Below, piece by piece: positions 1 through 9,716 of a stretch of DNA of 64,000 bases. Below the pieces are notes generated by a model. The model worked only from the letters and a program-made list of their open reading frames with translations, was not told where the DNA came from and did not search any database. Within the stretch, counting starts at the first letter, position 1, and every line of letters starts with the position of its first letter. The stretch spans positions 62,001 through 126,000 of the forward strand of contig NZ_FPEJ01000007.1 of the NCBI RefSeq assembly GCF_900117445.1, written 5' to 3'. The translations under genes and the position numbers were made by a program. Source of the stretch: Hyphomicrobium sp. NDB2Meth4 (GTDB lineage: Bacteria > Pseudomonadota > Alphaproteobacteria > Rhizobiales > Hyphomicrobiaceae).

Positions 1-566
1 CCCGCGAGATCATCAGCGGTGAGGCTGCCGCGCTTCGCAAAATTGTGGTCGTTTGGTACGACCGCCTCGATACGCACCTTGAACAGCGGCTTGGTTTCGA
101 TCGGAACGTGCGACGGGCTTAGCGGTAAAGAAGCAAGCACGAGATCGAAGCGCGTTGATGCGATCGCACTGTCGAGCTCGAAACGCGCGCGCAAATCGAT
201 GCTGCAGGAGAGCCGGTCGTTCGATTTGCGCAGCAGAGACAGGGCAGGTGAGACGACAGCCTGCGCTACCCGCGGGGTCGTGAGGATATGAAATCGCTGA
301 TCCCCGGTACGAATGTTGCGCGCGATGCGCGGAATTTCCTCGACCCCGGCCAGAATATGCTTGGTCGTGTCGTAGAACAGCTTTCCATCTCGCGTCAGGC
401 TAAGACCACGCCCGGTGCGGTCGAATAGCTTCAGATCGAGATCGGCTTCCAGAAGCGCAATCAGCCGGCTCACGGCAGGTTGGCTCAGGCACAGTTCGCT
501 CGCTGCCGCCGAAAGCGATCCGCGCTCTGCCGCAAGCTGAAAGGCGCGCAGTGACTTGAAGTTCAT
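1..566 (-). CDS. LysR-family transcriptional regulator (truncated by window edge)
   Basis: Reading the minus strand from an ATG at 566 gives 188 residues running off the left edge. The first 60 residues have the LysR winged-helix pattern: MNFKSLRAFQLAAERGSLS at the start, then the recognition segment LCLSQPAVSRLIALLE. The start of the inducer-binding domain follows. LysR proteins are usually near 300 residues, so about a third is missing. The neighbouring TRAP binding-protein gene lies on the same strand 152 bp upstream; whether the regulator controls it cannot be told. Family assignment is secure, effector unknown. Confidence 0.85.
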   Translation of the reverse strand, partial: MNFKSLRAFQLAAERGSLSAAASELCLSQPAVSRLIALLEADLDLKLFDRTGRGLSLTRDGKLFYDTTKHILAGVEEIPRIARNIRTGDQRFHILTTPRVAQAVVSPALSLLRKSNDRLSCSIDLRARFELDSAIASTRFDLVLASLPLSPSHVPIETKPLFKVRIEAVVPNDHNFAKRGSLTADDLA

Positions 567-718
567 GTTGCAGGCTCGGCGCGCTGAAGTGTCTCTTTGA
601 CGGAGGGCAGGCCGCCCGCCCGCCGCCGTCGTCTCATCGCTCGAGAGCGCATGCGGTTCATCCCTCGCAAGTGGCGTCTGGCTTGGGCCCGCGCCTCCCG
701 AAGCTGGGATCGCAAGGT

Positions 719-1753
719 TCATTGCGTCAGCCCCGTAACTGCGCGGATTGCATCGATGCGGTCTTTGCCGATCCGCGCTGCGACGTCGGCATAGACGGGT
801 TCGAGCGCCTTGATCCACGCTTCGCGCTCGGCCGAGGTCTGCTCGTGGAAAAGCGTCGTTCCCGCCGCCTTCATTTTCGCGAGCGCCTCGGCATTGGCGG
901 TTTCCGCGATCCTGTTCGTGTACTGGGTCGCCTCGCTCATCGCCCGCTCCAGAGCGCTGCGGATATCGCGCGGCAGCCCGTCCCAGAACGCCTTGTTCAC
1001 GATCACTGCGTAGCCCAGATAGCCGTGGTTCGAGAGCGTCGCATGCGGCTGCACCTCGCTCAAACGCTGCACCAGCATGTTGGAGGGCGGATTTTCCGTG
1101 CCGTCAGTCACGCCCATTTCCAGCGCCTGATGCACCGCCGGCAGCGGAATGATCTGCGGCACGACGCCGAGAGTCTTCATCTGCGCCTGCAGAACGCGCG
1201 ACGGCTGGATGCGCATGCGCAGGCCGGCCAGATCCTGCGGCATGTGGATCGGCCGGTTCGCGCTCATGATCTTGAAGCCGTTGTCCCAGAAGGCGAGGCC
1301 ACGAATGCCCTTGCTGTCGAGGCCGGCGAGCAGCTCTTTCCCGATTGTCCCCTGGGTCACCGCATGCAGCGCTGCCCACCCGGGGAACAGGTAGGGAAGG
1401 TCGAAAACCTCGAACTCCTTGATGCCGAGCGGCCCGAATTTGGCGAGCGATGGCGCCACCATCTCGACGGCACCGAGCTGCACCGCCTCCAGCTCCTCCT
1501 GGTCGCGGTAAAGTTGCGCCAGCGGATAGACCTCCACTTTCACCCGGCCCTGGGTGTAACGCTCCGCAAGCTCCTTGAATTTCTCGGCGCCCAGACCCTT
1601 TGGGGTATCCGGAGCCACCACATGGCTGAAGCGCAGAACGATGGCTTCCCCGGCCTGGCTCTGGCCGGCGAGCAACAACCCCAGCGTGGCGATAATCAGC
1701 GCTGCAAGGCTCTTCATCTTACTCACACTAAGCCCGCCCCCGGCCCAACTCAT
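719..1753 (-). CDS. dctP: TRAP transporter solute-binding protein, DctP family
   Basis: This is a periplasmic substrate-binding subunit of a tripartite ATP-independent transporter, probably for C4-dicarboxylates or related organic acids. The 344-residue product has a signal peptide (MKSLAALIIATLGLLLAGQ, ending near SQAG) followed by the mature start LRFSHVVAPDTPKG, typical of DctP. Further typical motifs are LRMRIQPSRV and GVTDGTENPP, where the Arg and Asn positions contact the ligand carboxylate in the family. An internal ATG at 1717 would give a cleaner signal peptide, so the start is uncertain by 12 codons. No dctQ or dctM membrane subunits occur in the window, which is unusual. The divergent kinase/regulator pair at 1912-4576 resembles DctS/DctR, which control dctPQM in Rhodobacter. 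Confidence 0.88.
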   Translation of the reverse strand: MSWAGGGLSVSKMKSLAALIIATLGLLLAGQSQAGEAIVLRFSHVVAPDTPKGLGAEKFKELAERYTQGRVKVEVYPLAQLYRDQEELEAVQLGAVEMVAPSLAKFGPLGIKEFEVFDLPYLFPGWAALHAVTQGTIGKELLAGLDSKGIRGLAFWDNGFKIMSANRPIHMPQDLAGLRMRIQPSRVLQAQMKTLGVVPQIIPLPAVHQALEMGVTDGTENPPSNMLVQRLSEVQPHATLSNHGYLGYAVIVNKAFWDGLPRDIRSALERAMSEATQYTNRIAETANAEALAKMKAAGTTLFHEQTSAEREAWIKALEPVYADVAARIGKDRIDAIRAVTGLTQ

Positions 1754-1911
1754 CGCGTATCTTCCCGCTGCCGCCGTACTTGCGGCGCAGCCTGAAGGCG
1801 CAACGGGCCTTTCCCCGATCCCCGAGTATGGGGGAAAGGGTGAGCAGCCTCTATTGTGGTTATCCGCAACGCGACGGGCACGGGGACGGATAGGTAAGGT
1901 CGGGATCGAAG

Positions 1912-3936
1912 TTGAGTAAGCGGAACGGCTCCCCGATGGTGGCGGACATACAGGCGCGCATGGGCTGGCGGACTGCCGGCGATGCTGGCGACCGGTTCCG
2001 TCCGGCCTGGTCGGCCCCCGCGCTCATGCTCAGCTCGCTGCTGTCGCTTGCCGGCATATTCCTGGTGCTGGGCCTGCTGCTCTGGCTGCTCGACGGCGAT
2101 GAGCGCGAGGCGCGCCGCGAGGAGATCATCCGCGACGCCCTTTGGGTCGAGCACACCCTCCAGTTCCGCTTCAGCACCATCGAGACGCGCCTGTCTCGCA
2201 TGGCCTATGAGCTTGGCAAGGCGGACTCCCTGAAAGAAGCCTTCGCCGTGCAGGCCGGGCCGTTGGTCCATATCGAGCGCGAGCTCTGGGGCCTGAGCTG
2301 GCTCGACGCCAATCTAAAGGTGCAAGCCTCGGTCCCCAATTCCGCCGACGCGCAGACGCCGCTCAATCCAGTCGTGCTGTCCGCCGTCGAGATCGCGCGC
2401 CGAACGGGGCGCGGGCTATTCACGCCGCCCTATTCACGCGGCGACACCTCCGATCACGTTTCCTACGTCGCCCCCATCGTCAGGGATGGCAACGTCGTCG
2501 CGCTGCTGCACGCCGAGATTTCCCTCGGCCGCTTCCTCGCCCAGCACGTGCCCTGGTGGATCGCCGAAAAGCGCGCCGTTCAAATCAAGCGCAGCGATGA
2601 GCAGATCGCCGCGAGTCGTTCCAAGGTCGACCCCGATAAGGGCGCGCTCAGCTACACCGTCGAGATCGGCCCGCCGCTGTCGAACCTCTGGCTCACGCTT
2701 ACGAGCTACCGCAACCGCTCGAGCCTCGTGCAGAACAGCCTCGTCGTTGCGATGATCGTCCTGAGCTTCCTCACCGCAGCCGCCCTCATCGCCCGCGAGC
2801 GCCAGTTGCGTGGCCGCAAGCTGGCCGAAGCCGCGCGCGATGAGGAATACGCCTTCCGCCGCAGCATGGAGGAATCGCTCCGCGTCGGCATCCGCGCCCG
2901 CGACATGGAAGGCCGCCTGCTCTACGTGAACCAGGCATTCTGCAAGATGGTTGGCTATTCGGAGGCAGAACTCCTCGGACGCGTCCCGCCCATGCCCTAC
3001 TGGGCACCCGAGGAGCAGGACCGCACGCAGCGCCTGCATGACGCCATCCTCGCCGGCGCCGCTACCGGGCAAGGCATCGAGGTGCTGTTCCAGCGCCGCG
3101 ACGGCACGCGCTTCGACGTGCTGATCTACGAAGCACCGCTCATCGACGCACAAGGCCAGCAGCAAGGCTGGATCGGGTCCGTGCTCGACATCTCCGACCG
3201 CAAGGCATCTGAGGAAATGGCGCGCACGCAGGCCGAGAAGATGCAGCACACCTCGCGCCTCGTCACCATGGGCGAGATGGCATCGTTCCTCGCCCACGAC
3301 CTCAACCAGCCGCTCGCGGCGATCCGCAGCTACCAGACCGGCCTCAAGAACATGCTGTCGAGCGGCGGCGCCAATCCCTCGGACGTCACGCCCGCCCTCG
3401 ACGCAATCGGCAAATCCGTGGAGCGCGCCGGCCTCATGATCCGCCGCGTCCATAACTTCGTGAAGAAGAGTGAGCCGCGCCTCGAGCCGATCGATCTCGC
3501 CGAGGTGACCAAGGAAACGGTTGCACTGCTGGAGCCGGAGCTGACCAGGGGACACTGCTTGATCGACGTACTCCTCGACGCCGGCCTGCCGCGCGTGCGT
3601 GCCGACCGCGTTCTCATCGAGCAGGTACTGGTCAACCTCATCCGCAACAGCATGGACGCCTGCAGGGATCTGCCGCGCTCTTCACGCGGCATAACCCTTG
3701 CGGGCAGTCTCAACGGCGGCGCCATAGAGGTGCGCGTGCTCGACCGGGGAGGCGGCGTGCCCGAGCATCTAACTAGTCAGCTTTTCTCGCCGTTCGTCTC
3801 CACCAAGGAGGGCGGCATGGGCATGGGACTGACCATATGCCGGTCGATCATCGAATTGCACGGAGGAGGCATCAAGTATGAGCACCAGCCCGGCGGCGGC
3901 GCCTGCTTCTCTTTCACGCTGCCACTCTCGCACTGA
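1912..3936 (+). CDS. Membrane sensor histidine kinase with PAS domain (DctS/DctB-like)
   Basis: A two-component sensor at the inner membrane. Numbering from the TTG at 1912, a first membrane segment lies near residues 35-60, a periplasmic sensing region follows to about 275, and a second segment lies near 277-297. Then come a PAS domain (about 310-435), a HisKA domain with the phospho-acceptor His462 in LAHDLNQPL, and a HATPase with the N box QVLVNLIRNSMDAC and GMGMGLTICRSI. The architecture matches DctS/DctB/FixL-type kinases. An ATG at 1936 is an alternative start; neither has a strong ribosome site. The response regulator gene begins 8 bp downstream, so they form an operon. The orphan DctP gene divergent from it may supply the signal or be the target. 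Confidence 0.85.
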   Translation: MSKRNGSPMVADIQARMGWRTAGDAGDRFRPAWSAPALMLSSLLSLAGIFLVLGLLLWLLDGDEREARREEIIRDALWVEHTLQFRFSTIETRLSRMAYELGKADSLKEAFAVQAGPLVHIERELWGLSWLDANLKVQASVPNSADAQTPLNPVVLSAVEIARRTGRGLFTPPYSRGDTSDHVSYVAPIVRDGNVVALLHAEISLGRFLAQHVPWWIAEKRAVQIKRSDEQIAASRSKVDPDKGALSYTVEIGPPLSNLWLTLTSYRNRSSLVQNSLVVAMIVLSFLTAAALIARERQLRGRKLAEAARDEEYAFRRSMEESLRVGIRARDMEGRLLYVNQAFCKMVGYSEAELLGRVPPMPYWAPEEQDRTQRLHDAILAGAATGQGIEVLFQRRDGTRFDVLIYEAPLIDAQGQQQGWIGSVLDISDRKASEEMARTQAEKMQHTSRLVTMGEMASFLAHDLNQPLAAIRSYQTGLKNMLSSGGANPSDVTPALDAIGKSVERAGLMIRRVHNFVKKSEPRLEPIDLAEVTKETVALLEPELTRGHCLIDVLLDAGLPRVRADRVLIEQVLVNLIRNSMDACRDLPRSSRGITLAGSLNGGAIEVRVLDRGGGVPEHLTSQLFSPFVSTKEGGMGMGLTICRSIIELHGGGIKYEHQPGGGACFSFTLPLSH

Positions 3937-3943
3937 GGACGAC

Positions 3944-4576
3944 ATGAGCCAGTCACGCGTCTACGTCGTCGACGATGATGCCACGCTGCGTGATGCGCTG
4001 ACCTTTCTGTTGTCGTCGCGCCGCGTCAGCACGTCGACCTTCTCCTCCGGCGAGGAATTCCTCGAATTTTTCAATCCCGGCCTGCGCGGCTGCGTGCTGA
4101 CCGATATCCGCATGGGCGGCATCTCGGGATTGGAGCTGTTCTCGCGCCTGCAGAACGCCGGATCGCGCTTGCCGTGCATCGTTCTCACCGGGCACGGCGA
4201 CGTGCCGATGGCTGTCGAAGCCTTGAAGAAGGGCGTCCGCGACTTCATCGAAAAGCCCTTCGACGCCAACGATCTCGTCGACAAGCTCATCGCCGCCATG
4301 GCCGATGACGAAGCGCGTGCCGAGCAAGACGCCGCGCGCCGCTCGCACACCGAGCGCCTCGCAACGCTGTCGGACCGCGAGGCGGAGGTGATGCAACTCC
4401 TTGTGGCCGGCAGGCCGAACAAAGTCATCGCCGACGAGCTGTCCATCGCCATCCGCACCGTCGAGGTGCACCGCGCGCGCATCTTCGAGAAGCTCGGCGT
4501 GCGCAGCGCCGTGGAACTGGTCAAGCTGCTCGCCGATAACGATACGATGCACGGCCGCGCCACCCGCTCGGGCTAG
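3944..4576 (+). CDS. Response regulator, FixJ/DctR-like (REC + LuxR HTH)
   Basis: The 210-residue product is a DNA-binding response regulator. A receiver domain occupies about residues 5-120, with VVDDD at 8-12, phospho-acceptor Asp54 in LTDIRMGG, LTGHGD and the conserved lysine in EKPFDA. A LuxR-type helix-turn-helix covers about 142-200 (LSDREAEVMQLL, then KVIADELSIAIRTVEVHRAR). The ATG at 3944 is preferred because GAGGAC lies just before it and the receiver domain begins immediately; an open frame extends 22 codons further but lies inside the kinase gene. It is the partner of the kinase directly upstream. Rhodobacter capsulatus DctR has this architecture, so control of dicarboxylate transport is a reasonable inference. 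Confidence 0.88.
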   Translation: MSQSRVYVVDDDATLRDALTFLLSSRRVSTSTFSSGEEFLEFFNPGLRGCVLTDIRMGGISGLELFSRLQNAGSRLPCIVLTGHGDVPMAVEALKKGVRDFIEKPFDANDLVDKLIAAMADDEARAEQDAARRSHTERLATLSDREAEVMQLLVAGRPNKVIADELSIAIRTVEVHRARIFEKLGVRSAVELVKLLADNDTMHGRATRSG

Positions 4577-4600
4577 TGGCCAAGCACGCAACCTCCACGC

Positions 4601-4726
4601 TCAGTAGTCCCACTCGACACCAACGCCGATCTTGCTGTTGCCGTCGGCGCGGCATTGCTGCGGGCGGGTGCATTGATATGCTTGACGTCTAGGGAGGTAA
4701 TCGAGCCCGCGCCTGGCTGGGAACCG
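4601..4726 (-). pseudogene. 3' remnant of a beta-barrel outer-membrane protein gene
   Basis: On the minus strand a 41-codon open stretch ends in GNSKIGVGVEWDY followed by TGA at 4601-4603. That end, with alternating hydrophobic residues and a terminal aromatic, is typical of the last beta strand of alphaproteobacterial outer-membrane proteins. Upstream the frame is closed by a TGA at 4727-4729 and no plausible start or rest of the barrel is present. I read it as the surviving tail of a deleted porin-like gene. The rest of the 390-bp gap (4577-4966) holds nothing else I can name. Chance open reading remains possible. Confidence 0.4.
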
Positions 4727-4966
4727 TCACGTCGAGCCGCTTATGTTGGGCGAGTTGGCTGGCGGGCACACCCCGCGGGCCCGACAAATACACCTGAGCG
4801 CGCCGCTACACCCCAAGCTGTGGATCAACTGTGCCGCTGCTCTTCGCCGCACTGTGCGTGGCCCAGAAGCAACTCCGTCGCTGGTATCCCTGCGCGGACC
4901 AGGAACGAGCGACGGGAGAAGGGGGAGCCGGGCGTTGCAAGAGTTCGGTAGGTGGGAGTTCGTCTA

Positions 4967-6445
4967 GTGTACTGCGTACGTGTGTTTGGCGTCGGCCTCG
5001 CCGTGGTGGCGGGCTGTATAGGGCTGGGCGGCTGTGTCGTCGGCCCTGACTACATGCAGCCGGCAATGTCGCTGCCGAATCAATGGGCGACCGCTAAGGG
5101 TCCGGCGCGCCCACCCGAGTTATCGCACTGGTGGCAGCGCTTCGGCGACCCTCTCCTGAATGCGTTGATTGAAGAAGGTATCAACCACAACCTGGACGTG
5201 GCGGCCGCGAGGGCGCGCATCCGCGAGGCCCGGGCGACGTATCGTCAGTCGGTGGGCGGCCTGCTTCCATTTGCCGACGCCGGCGGCGCAATAACGCGCT
5301 CCAAGTCGGTATCCGGACCGAGCTCGAGCGGGGCGCAATATTATACGCAGTACCAAGCGGGCTTCGACGCCAGCTGGGAAGCCGACATCTTCGGCGCCAA
5401 CAAGCGCGCCATCGAAGCCGCCGCTTACGGCCTCGATGCTTCAGAGGAAGATCTGCGCGCCACCCAGCTCACCCTCATCGGCGACATCGCCTCCAACTAC
5501 GTCGCCTTGCGCGGCTATCAGACCCGCATAGCCCTGGCGCGCCGCACGGCCGACTCGCAGAAGGAGACGGCAGCTCTGACGCGGCGCCAGCTCGAAGCTG
5601 GAAGCGCATCGTCGGTCGACGTCGCCCGCGCCGTCGGCCTTGCGGCCTCTACTGAGGCCAACGTTCCCGCCCTCGAGACATCCTACGCCGAGACTGTCCA
5701 TCGCCTCAGCGTGCTGACGGGCCGCGCGCCCGGCGCTCTTGCCGGCCGGCTCAAACCGGTCCGCGCAATTCCGCAACCCAAAGCGCTACCATCCGCTGGC
5801 GTCCCCGCCGATGTACTCATCACGCGTCCCGATGTTCGCCTCGCCGAGCGCCAGTACGCACAAGCGACGGCCAAGATCGGCCAGGCCGAAGCCGCCCGCT
5901 ACCCAAGCGTCAGTCTCACCGGCAACATCGCGACGACGGCGCTTAGCCTCGGTGATCTTGGCAAAGCCTCGACCATTGGGTGGTCATTTGGTCCATCTCT
6001 GTCCGTTCCGATCTTCCAGGGCGGCCAGCTTCGGGCCGCGGTCGACATCGCCAAGGCGCAACGCGACCAGTACTTCCTCGCCTACCATTCCGTGGTGCTC
6101 GAGGCTTTGGAGGATGTCGAGAATTCGGCCGTTGCGCTGGGGCGTGAGCGTCAGAGGAACCGCAAGCTCGCATCGGCCGCGGCCTCATATCGCGAAGCGT
6201 CCAACCTGTCGCGGCAACTCTACCAGGGTGGCTCGTCTGATTTTCTCGACGTGCTCGATGCCGAACGCTCTGCTTATTCGGCTGAGGATGCTCTCCTCGT
6301 CAGTCGCGTCGCAATCGCCACTAACTACATCGCACTGATGAAGGCACTTGGCGGCGGATGGGACGGCGAGGTCGATGGTGGGCATCCCGCGGTCGTCGAC
6401 GCCAACACCGGTCCACACTTTTGGCGTCCGGCAGGGGGCGCGTAA
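4967..6445 (+). CDS. Outer-membrane efflux lipoprotein, NodT/TolC-like
   Basis: Outer-membrane channel of a tripartite exporter. The N-terminus has a lipoprotein signal with the lipobox LGGC followed by VVGPDYMQP, the hallmark of NodT/RND-type outer-membrane factors. Two OEP repeats follow, with the first-repeat pattern WWQRFGDPLLNALIEEG and the second LITRPDVRLAERQYAQATAKIG. The GTG at 4967 is chosen because GGGAG lies 8 bp before it; a GTG at 4952 in frame is an alternative. Its stop codon (6443-6445) directly abuts the ATG of the macA-like gene, so the three export genes are one transcript. Substrate unknown; MacAB-type systems carry peptides, siderophores or macrolides. Confidence 0.88.
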   Translation: MYCVRVFGVGLAVVAGCIGLGGCVVGPDYMQPAMSLPNQWATAKGPARPPELSHWWQRFGDPLLNALIEEGINHNLDVAAARARIREARATYRQSVGGLLPFADAGGAITRSKSVSGPSSSGAQYYTQYQAGFDASWEADIFGANKRAIEAAAYGLDASEEDLRATQLTLIGDIASNYVALRGYQTRIALARRTADSQKETAALTRRQLEAGSASSVDVARAVGLAASTEANVPALETSYAETVHRLSVLTGRAPGALAGRLKPVRAIPQPKALPSAGVPADVLITRPDVRLAERQYAQATAKIGQAEAARYPSVSLTGNIATTALSLGDLGKASTIGWSFGPSLSVPIFQGGQLRAAVDIAKAQRDQYFLAYHSVVLEALEDVENSAVALGRERQRNRKLASAAASYREASNLSRQLYQGGSSDFLDVLDAERSAYSAEDALLVSRVAIATNYIALMKALGGGWDGEVDGGHPAVVDANTGPHFWRPAGGA

Positions 6446-7681
6446 ATGTCCAAGTCCTTCCGTGCGCCCATCTGGCGCTGGCTCGTGCGCCTAAGCCTCT
6501 TCGTGGTCGTGCTAGGCGCTGCGGGCTATTTTTACTTCGGCGCCAGTTCGTCGTCCGCTTCCCGCTCGCTCTCGACAGCGGCGGTCACGCGTGGAGACGT
6601 CGAGATGACCGTTCTCGCCTCCGGCACCCTGAAGCCGGTCAAGCTGGTCGCCGTCGGCGCGCAGGTGTCCGGCCGCGTCACCTCCGTCAAGGTGAAGCCC
6701 GGTCAGCAGGTCACCCGCGGAGAGCTCGTCGCCGAGATCGATTCCATCACTCAGGAGAACGCTCTGCGCACCGCTAAAGCGACCCTCGCCAACGTCAAGG
6801 CGCAGAAGGAAGAGAAGGAAGCCAGCCTCGACTTGGCCATCCGCACCTATACGAGACAGAAGAACATGATCGCCCAGCGGGCCGTCTCGCAGGCCGACTA
6901 CGAAAGCGCCGAGGCGACGGTGGCCACCACCAGAGCGCAGATCGATGCGCTCGCCGCGCAGATCATCGCCGCAGAGGTGGCGGTTGCGACGGCGCAAGCC
7001 AACCTCGGTTACACCAAGATCACTGCTCCCATCGATGGCACGGTTCTGTCGGTCGTCACGCAAGAGGGCCAGACCGTCAACGCAGTACAATCGGCACCGA
7101 CGATCATCATCCTCGGTGAGCTGGAAACAATGACCGTCCGCGCAGAGATCTCGGAAGCCGACATCGTCAAGGTGAAACCGGGACAGCGCATCTTCTTCAC
7201 CATCATTGGCGACCCGGATTCGCGCTACGAGGCGACTTTGGAGCAGATCGAGCCCGCGCCAGAAACGATCAAGAGCGATAGCAGTTTCAGTTCGTCGAGC
7301 AGCAGCTCGTCGACCACGTCGTCCAGCAGTTCAGCAATCTACTATATCGGCGTGTTCAATGTTCCCAACCCCGGTCATCGTCTGCGGACCTACATGACGG
7401 CGGAGGTGCATATTATCCTCGGCGAGGCCACCAACGTGCTCACAGTCTCGTCTGCCGCTCTCGGGCGCAAGAACGGTGACGGGCGCTACGCGGTGCGCGT
7501 CGTCGATCGCGCGGGTACCATTTTCGAGCGCTTCGTCGAGATCGGCCTCAACAATAAGGTCACCGCCGAGGTGAAGTCAGGTCTCGAAGAAGGCGAGCGC
7601 GTCGTCATCGCCCAAGCCAGCGCGCAGACGTCTACCTCCACATCATCTCGCCCGCCCGGGCCACCGCCAATGGGCTTCTGA
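6446..7681 (+). CDS. macA: MacA-like periplasmic adaptor of an ABC efflux system
   Basis: A 411-residue HlyD/MacA-family membrane-fusion protein linking MacB to the outer-membrane channel. It has one N-terminal membrane segment (about residues 10-30), then the lipoyl half-motif VGAQVSGRVTSVKVKPGQQV, a coiled-coil hairpin (about 105-185), the second lipoyl half NLGYTKITAPIDGTVLSV, and beta-barrel and membrane-proximal domains. A run of nearly pure serine/threonine sits at about residues 275-297 just before AIYYIGVFNVPNP; serine-rich loops there occur in some MacA relatives. The ATG follows immediately after the upstream stop, and its own stop abuts the macB start, so translation is probably coupled. 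Confidence 0.9.
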   Translation: MSKSFRAPIWRWLVRLSLFVVVLGAAGYFYFGASSSSASRSLSTAAVTRGDVEMTVLASGTLKPVKLVAVGAQVSGRVTSVKVKPGQQVTRGELVAEIDSITQENALRTAKATLANVKAQKEEKEASLDLAIRTYTRQKNMIAQRAVSQADYESAEATVATTRAQIDALAAQIIAAEVAVATAQANLGYTKITAPIDGTVLSVVTQEGQTVNAVQSAPTIIILGELETMTVRAEISEADIVKVKPGQRIFFTIIGDPDSRYEATLEQIEPAPETIKSDSSFSSSSSSSSTTSSSSSAIYYIGVFNVPNPGHRLRTYMTAEVHIILGEATNVLTVSSAALGRKNGDGRYAVRVVDRAGTIFERFVEIGLNNKVTAEVKSGLEEGERVVIAQASAQTSTSTSSRPPGPPPMGF

Positions 7682-9643
7682 ATGAGCGCCGAGCCCATTA
7701 TCGCGCTGCATGGTGTCAGCCGGGAATATATCTCGGGCGACACCGTCATAGCCGCGCTGAAAGACGTCTCCATCACCATCGCCCCCGGCGAGCTGGTGGC
7801 CATCATTGGCGCGTCAGGGTCCGGAAAGTCGACGTTGATGAACGTCCTCGGCTGCCTGGACCGGCCGACATCCGGCAGTTATCGCATCGCCGGTCGCGAG
7901 ACCTCATCACTTGAGGCAGACGAGCTGGCAGCATTGCGCCGCGAGCACTTCGGCTTCATCTTCCAACGCTATCACCTGCTGCCTGAGCTGACCGCCCTTG
8001 GCAACGTCGAGGTCCCGGCGGTGTACACTGGCGTCACACAAAGCGACCGCCGCTCACGCGCCAAGGGGTTGCTCGGTCGGCTTGGTATGTCAGCGCGGGA
8101 GGATCACCGTCCCGGCCAGTTGTCCGGTGGACAACAGCAGCGCGTCTCTATTGCCCGCGCGCTCATCAACGATGCCGACGTCATCCTCGCCGACGAGCCC
8201 ACCGGTGCACTCGACAGTCAGAGCGGCAAGGAAGTTCTGCAAATTCTGCGCGAGCTGCACAACGAGGGCCGCACCGTCATCATCGTAACGCACGATCCGT
8301 CAGTTGCGCGCACTGCGGAGCGCATTATCGAGCTGAGCGATGGCAAGGTCATATCGGATGGCCCGACAGGCGAGGTGCGGACGACCGTCAAGCCTGAGCC
8401 GCAAAACCGCAAAACACGTGGTGGGGCGGGCGTAAGCGCAATTGCCAATCGGCTGCGGCAGTCGTTTATCATGGCGATGCGTGCCCTGCAGGCGCACCGG
8501 CTGCGTACGCTGCTGACGATGCTCGGCATCATCATCGGCATCGCATCCGTCGTGTGCGTGGTGGCGTTGGGTACGGGATCGCAACAGCGCGTGCTGGAAA
8601 ACATCAGCAGCCTCGGTACCAACACCTTGGAGATATTCGCCGGCCGGAATTTCGGCGACACGCGCTCGGGAAAGATCACGACCCTCGTAGTGAAAGACGC
8701 CGACGAGCTTGCCAAGCAACCTTACGCGGCCGCCGTGACACCGACAGTCTCGACTTCAAGCACGGTACGCTTCGCCGAGAACGAATCGTCGGCTCAGGTG
8801 AACGGCGTCGGCGCGGCGTACTTCGCTGCCCGTGGTGCTCAGCTCGCCATGGGACGGCTTTTCGATACAGACAGCGTACGCACCCGCGCCCAAGAGGTTG
8901 TCATCGACGACAACACGCGCAAGGCGCTGTTCGCCGATTTCCCCAACGGCGGGGTAGGGGAGGTAATCCTGATCGGTCAGGTTCCCTGCCGCGTCATCGG
9001 CGTGATCCGGCCTCAGCAGGGTGGCTTTGGTTCGAGCCAGAATCTCTCCCTCTATCTTCCCTATACGACGGTTCAGACCCGCATTCTCGGCACCACGTCG
9101 CTGCGCAGCATCACCTTGCGCGTTGAGGATGACGTCTCACCTAATGTGGCCGAACAGGCAGTCACCGCATTCCTGACGCAGCGGCACGGCACCAAAGACT
9201 TCTTCATCATCAATACCGACGATATCCGCCAGACCATCACCAGCACCACTCAGACCATGACCCTCCTGGTGGCCGCCATCGCCGTGATCTCTCTGATCGT
9301 CGGCGGCATCGGTGTGATGAACATCATGCTTGTTTCGGTTTCCGAGCGCGTGCCCGAAATCGGGGTGCGGATGGCTGTCGGAGCGCGTCAGGGAGACATT
9401 CTGCAGCAATTCCTGATCGAGGCAGTGCTCGTGTGCGTCATGGGCGGGCTTCTGGGCATTGCGCTAGCGTTGGGCTTCGGCGTCATCTTCAGCTCGCTCA
9501 CCACCAACTTTGCACTGGTGTACTCGCCCGCGTCGATCATCGTCGCGGTGCTGTGCTCCAGTTTGATCGGTGTGGTGTTCGGCTATTTGCCCGCGCGCAA
9601 CGCTTCTCGCCTCGACCCGGTCATCGCGCTCGCCCGCACCTGA
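7682..9643 (+). CDS. macB: MacB-like ABC transporter, fused ATPase and permease
   Basis: The 653-residue product has an N-terminal ABC ATPase of the LolD/MacB subfamily: Walker [10 protein letters not shown] at residues 43-51, signature [10 protein letters not shown] near 146, and Walker [10 protein letters not shown] just after. A FtsX-type permease domain follows, with a first membrane helix near residue 280, a large periplasmic domain and three C-terminal helices starting at [20 protein letters not shown]. The length and order match MacB. It powers mechanotransmission-type export from the periplasm with the upstream adaptor and outer-membrane lipoprotein. It is the last gene of the operon; the next gene is convergent. 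Confidence 0.92.
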   Translation: MSAEPIIALHGVSREYISGDTVIAALKDVSITIAPGELVAIIGASGSGKSTLMNVLGCLDRPTSGSYRIAGRETSSLEADELAALRREHFGFIFQRYHLLPELTALGNVEVPAVYTGVTQSDRRSRAKGLLGRLGMSAREDHRPGQLSGGQQQRVSIARALINDADVILADEPTGALDSQSGKEVLQILRELHNEGRTVIIVTHDPSVARTAERIIELSDGKVISDGPTGEVRTTVKPEPQNRKTRGGAGVSAIANRLRQSFIMAMRALQAHRLRTLLTMLGIIIGIASVVCVVALGTGSQQRVLENISSLGTNTLEIFAGRNFGDTRSGKITTLVVKDADELAKQPYAAAVTPTVSTSSTVRFAENESSAQVNGVGAAYFAARGAQLAMGRLFDTDSVRTRAQEVVIDDNTRKALFADFPNGGVGEVILIGQVPCRVIGVIRPQQGGFGSSQNLSLYLPYTTVQTRILGTTSLRSITLRVEDDVSPNVAEQAVTAFLTQRHGTKDFFIINTDDIRQTITSTTQTMTLLVAAIAVISLIVGGIGVMNIMLVSVSERVPEIGVRMAVGARQGDILQQFLIEAVLVCVMGGLLGIALALGFGVIFSSLTTNFALVYSPASIIVAVLCSSLIGVVFGYLPARNASRLDPVIALART

Positions 9644-9716
9644 AAGGTTGTTGCCGGTTAGTCCTGACTTGGGGAAAGCATCGTGCCCGGCCATGCGGAG
9701 CACCTGGCGTCAAACT

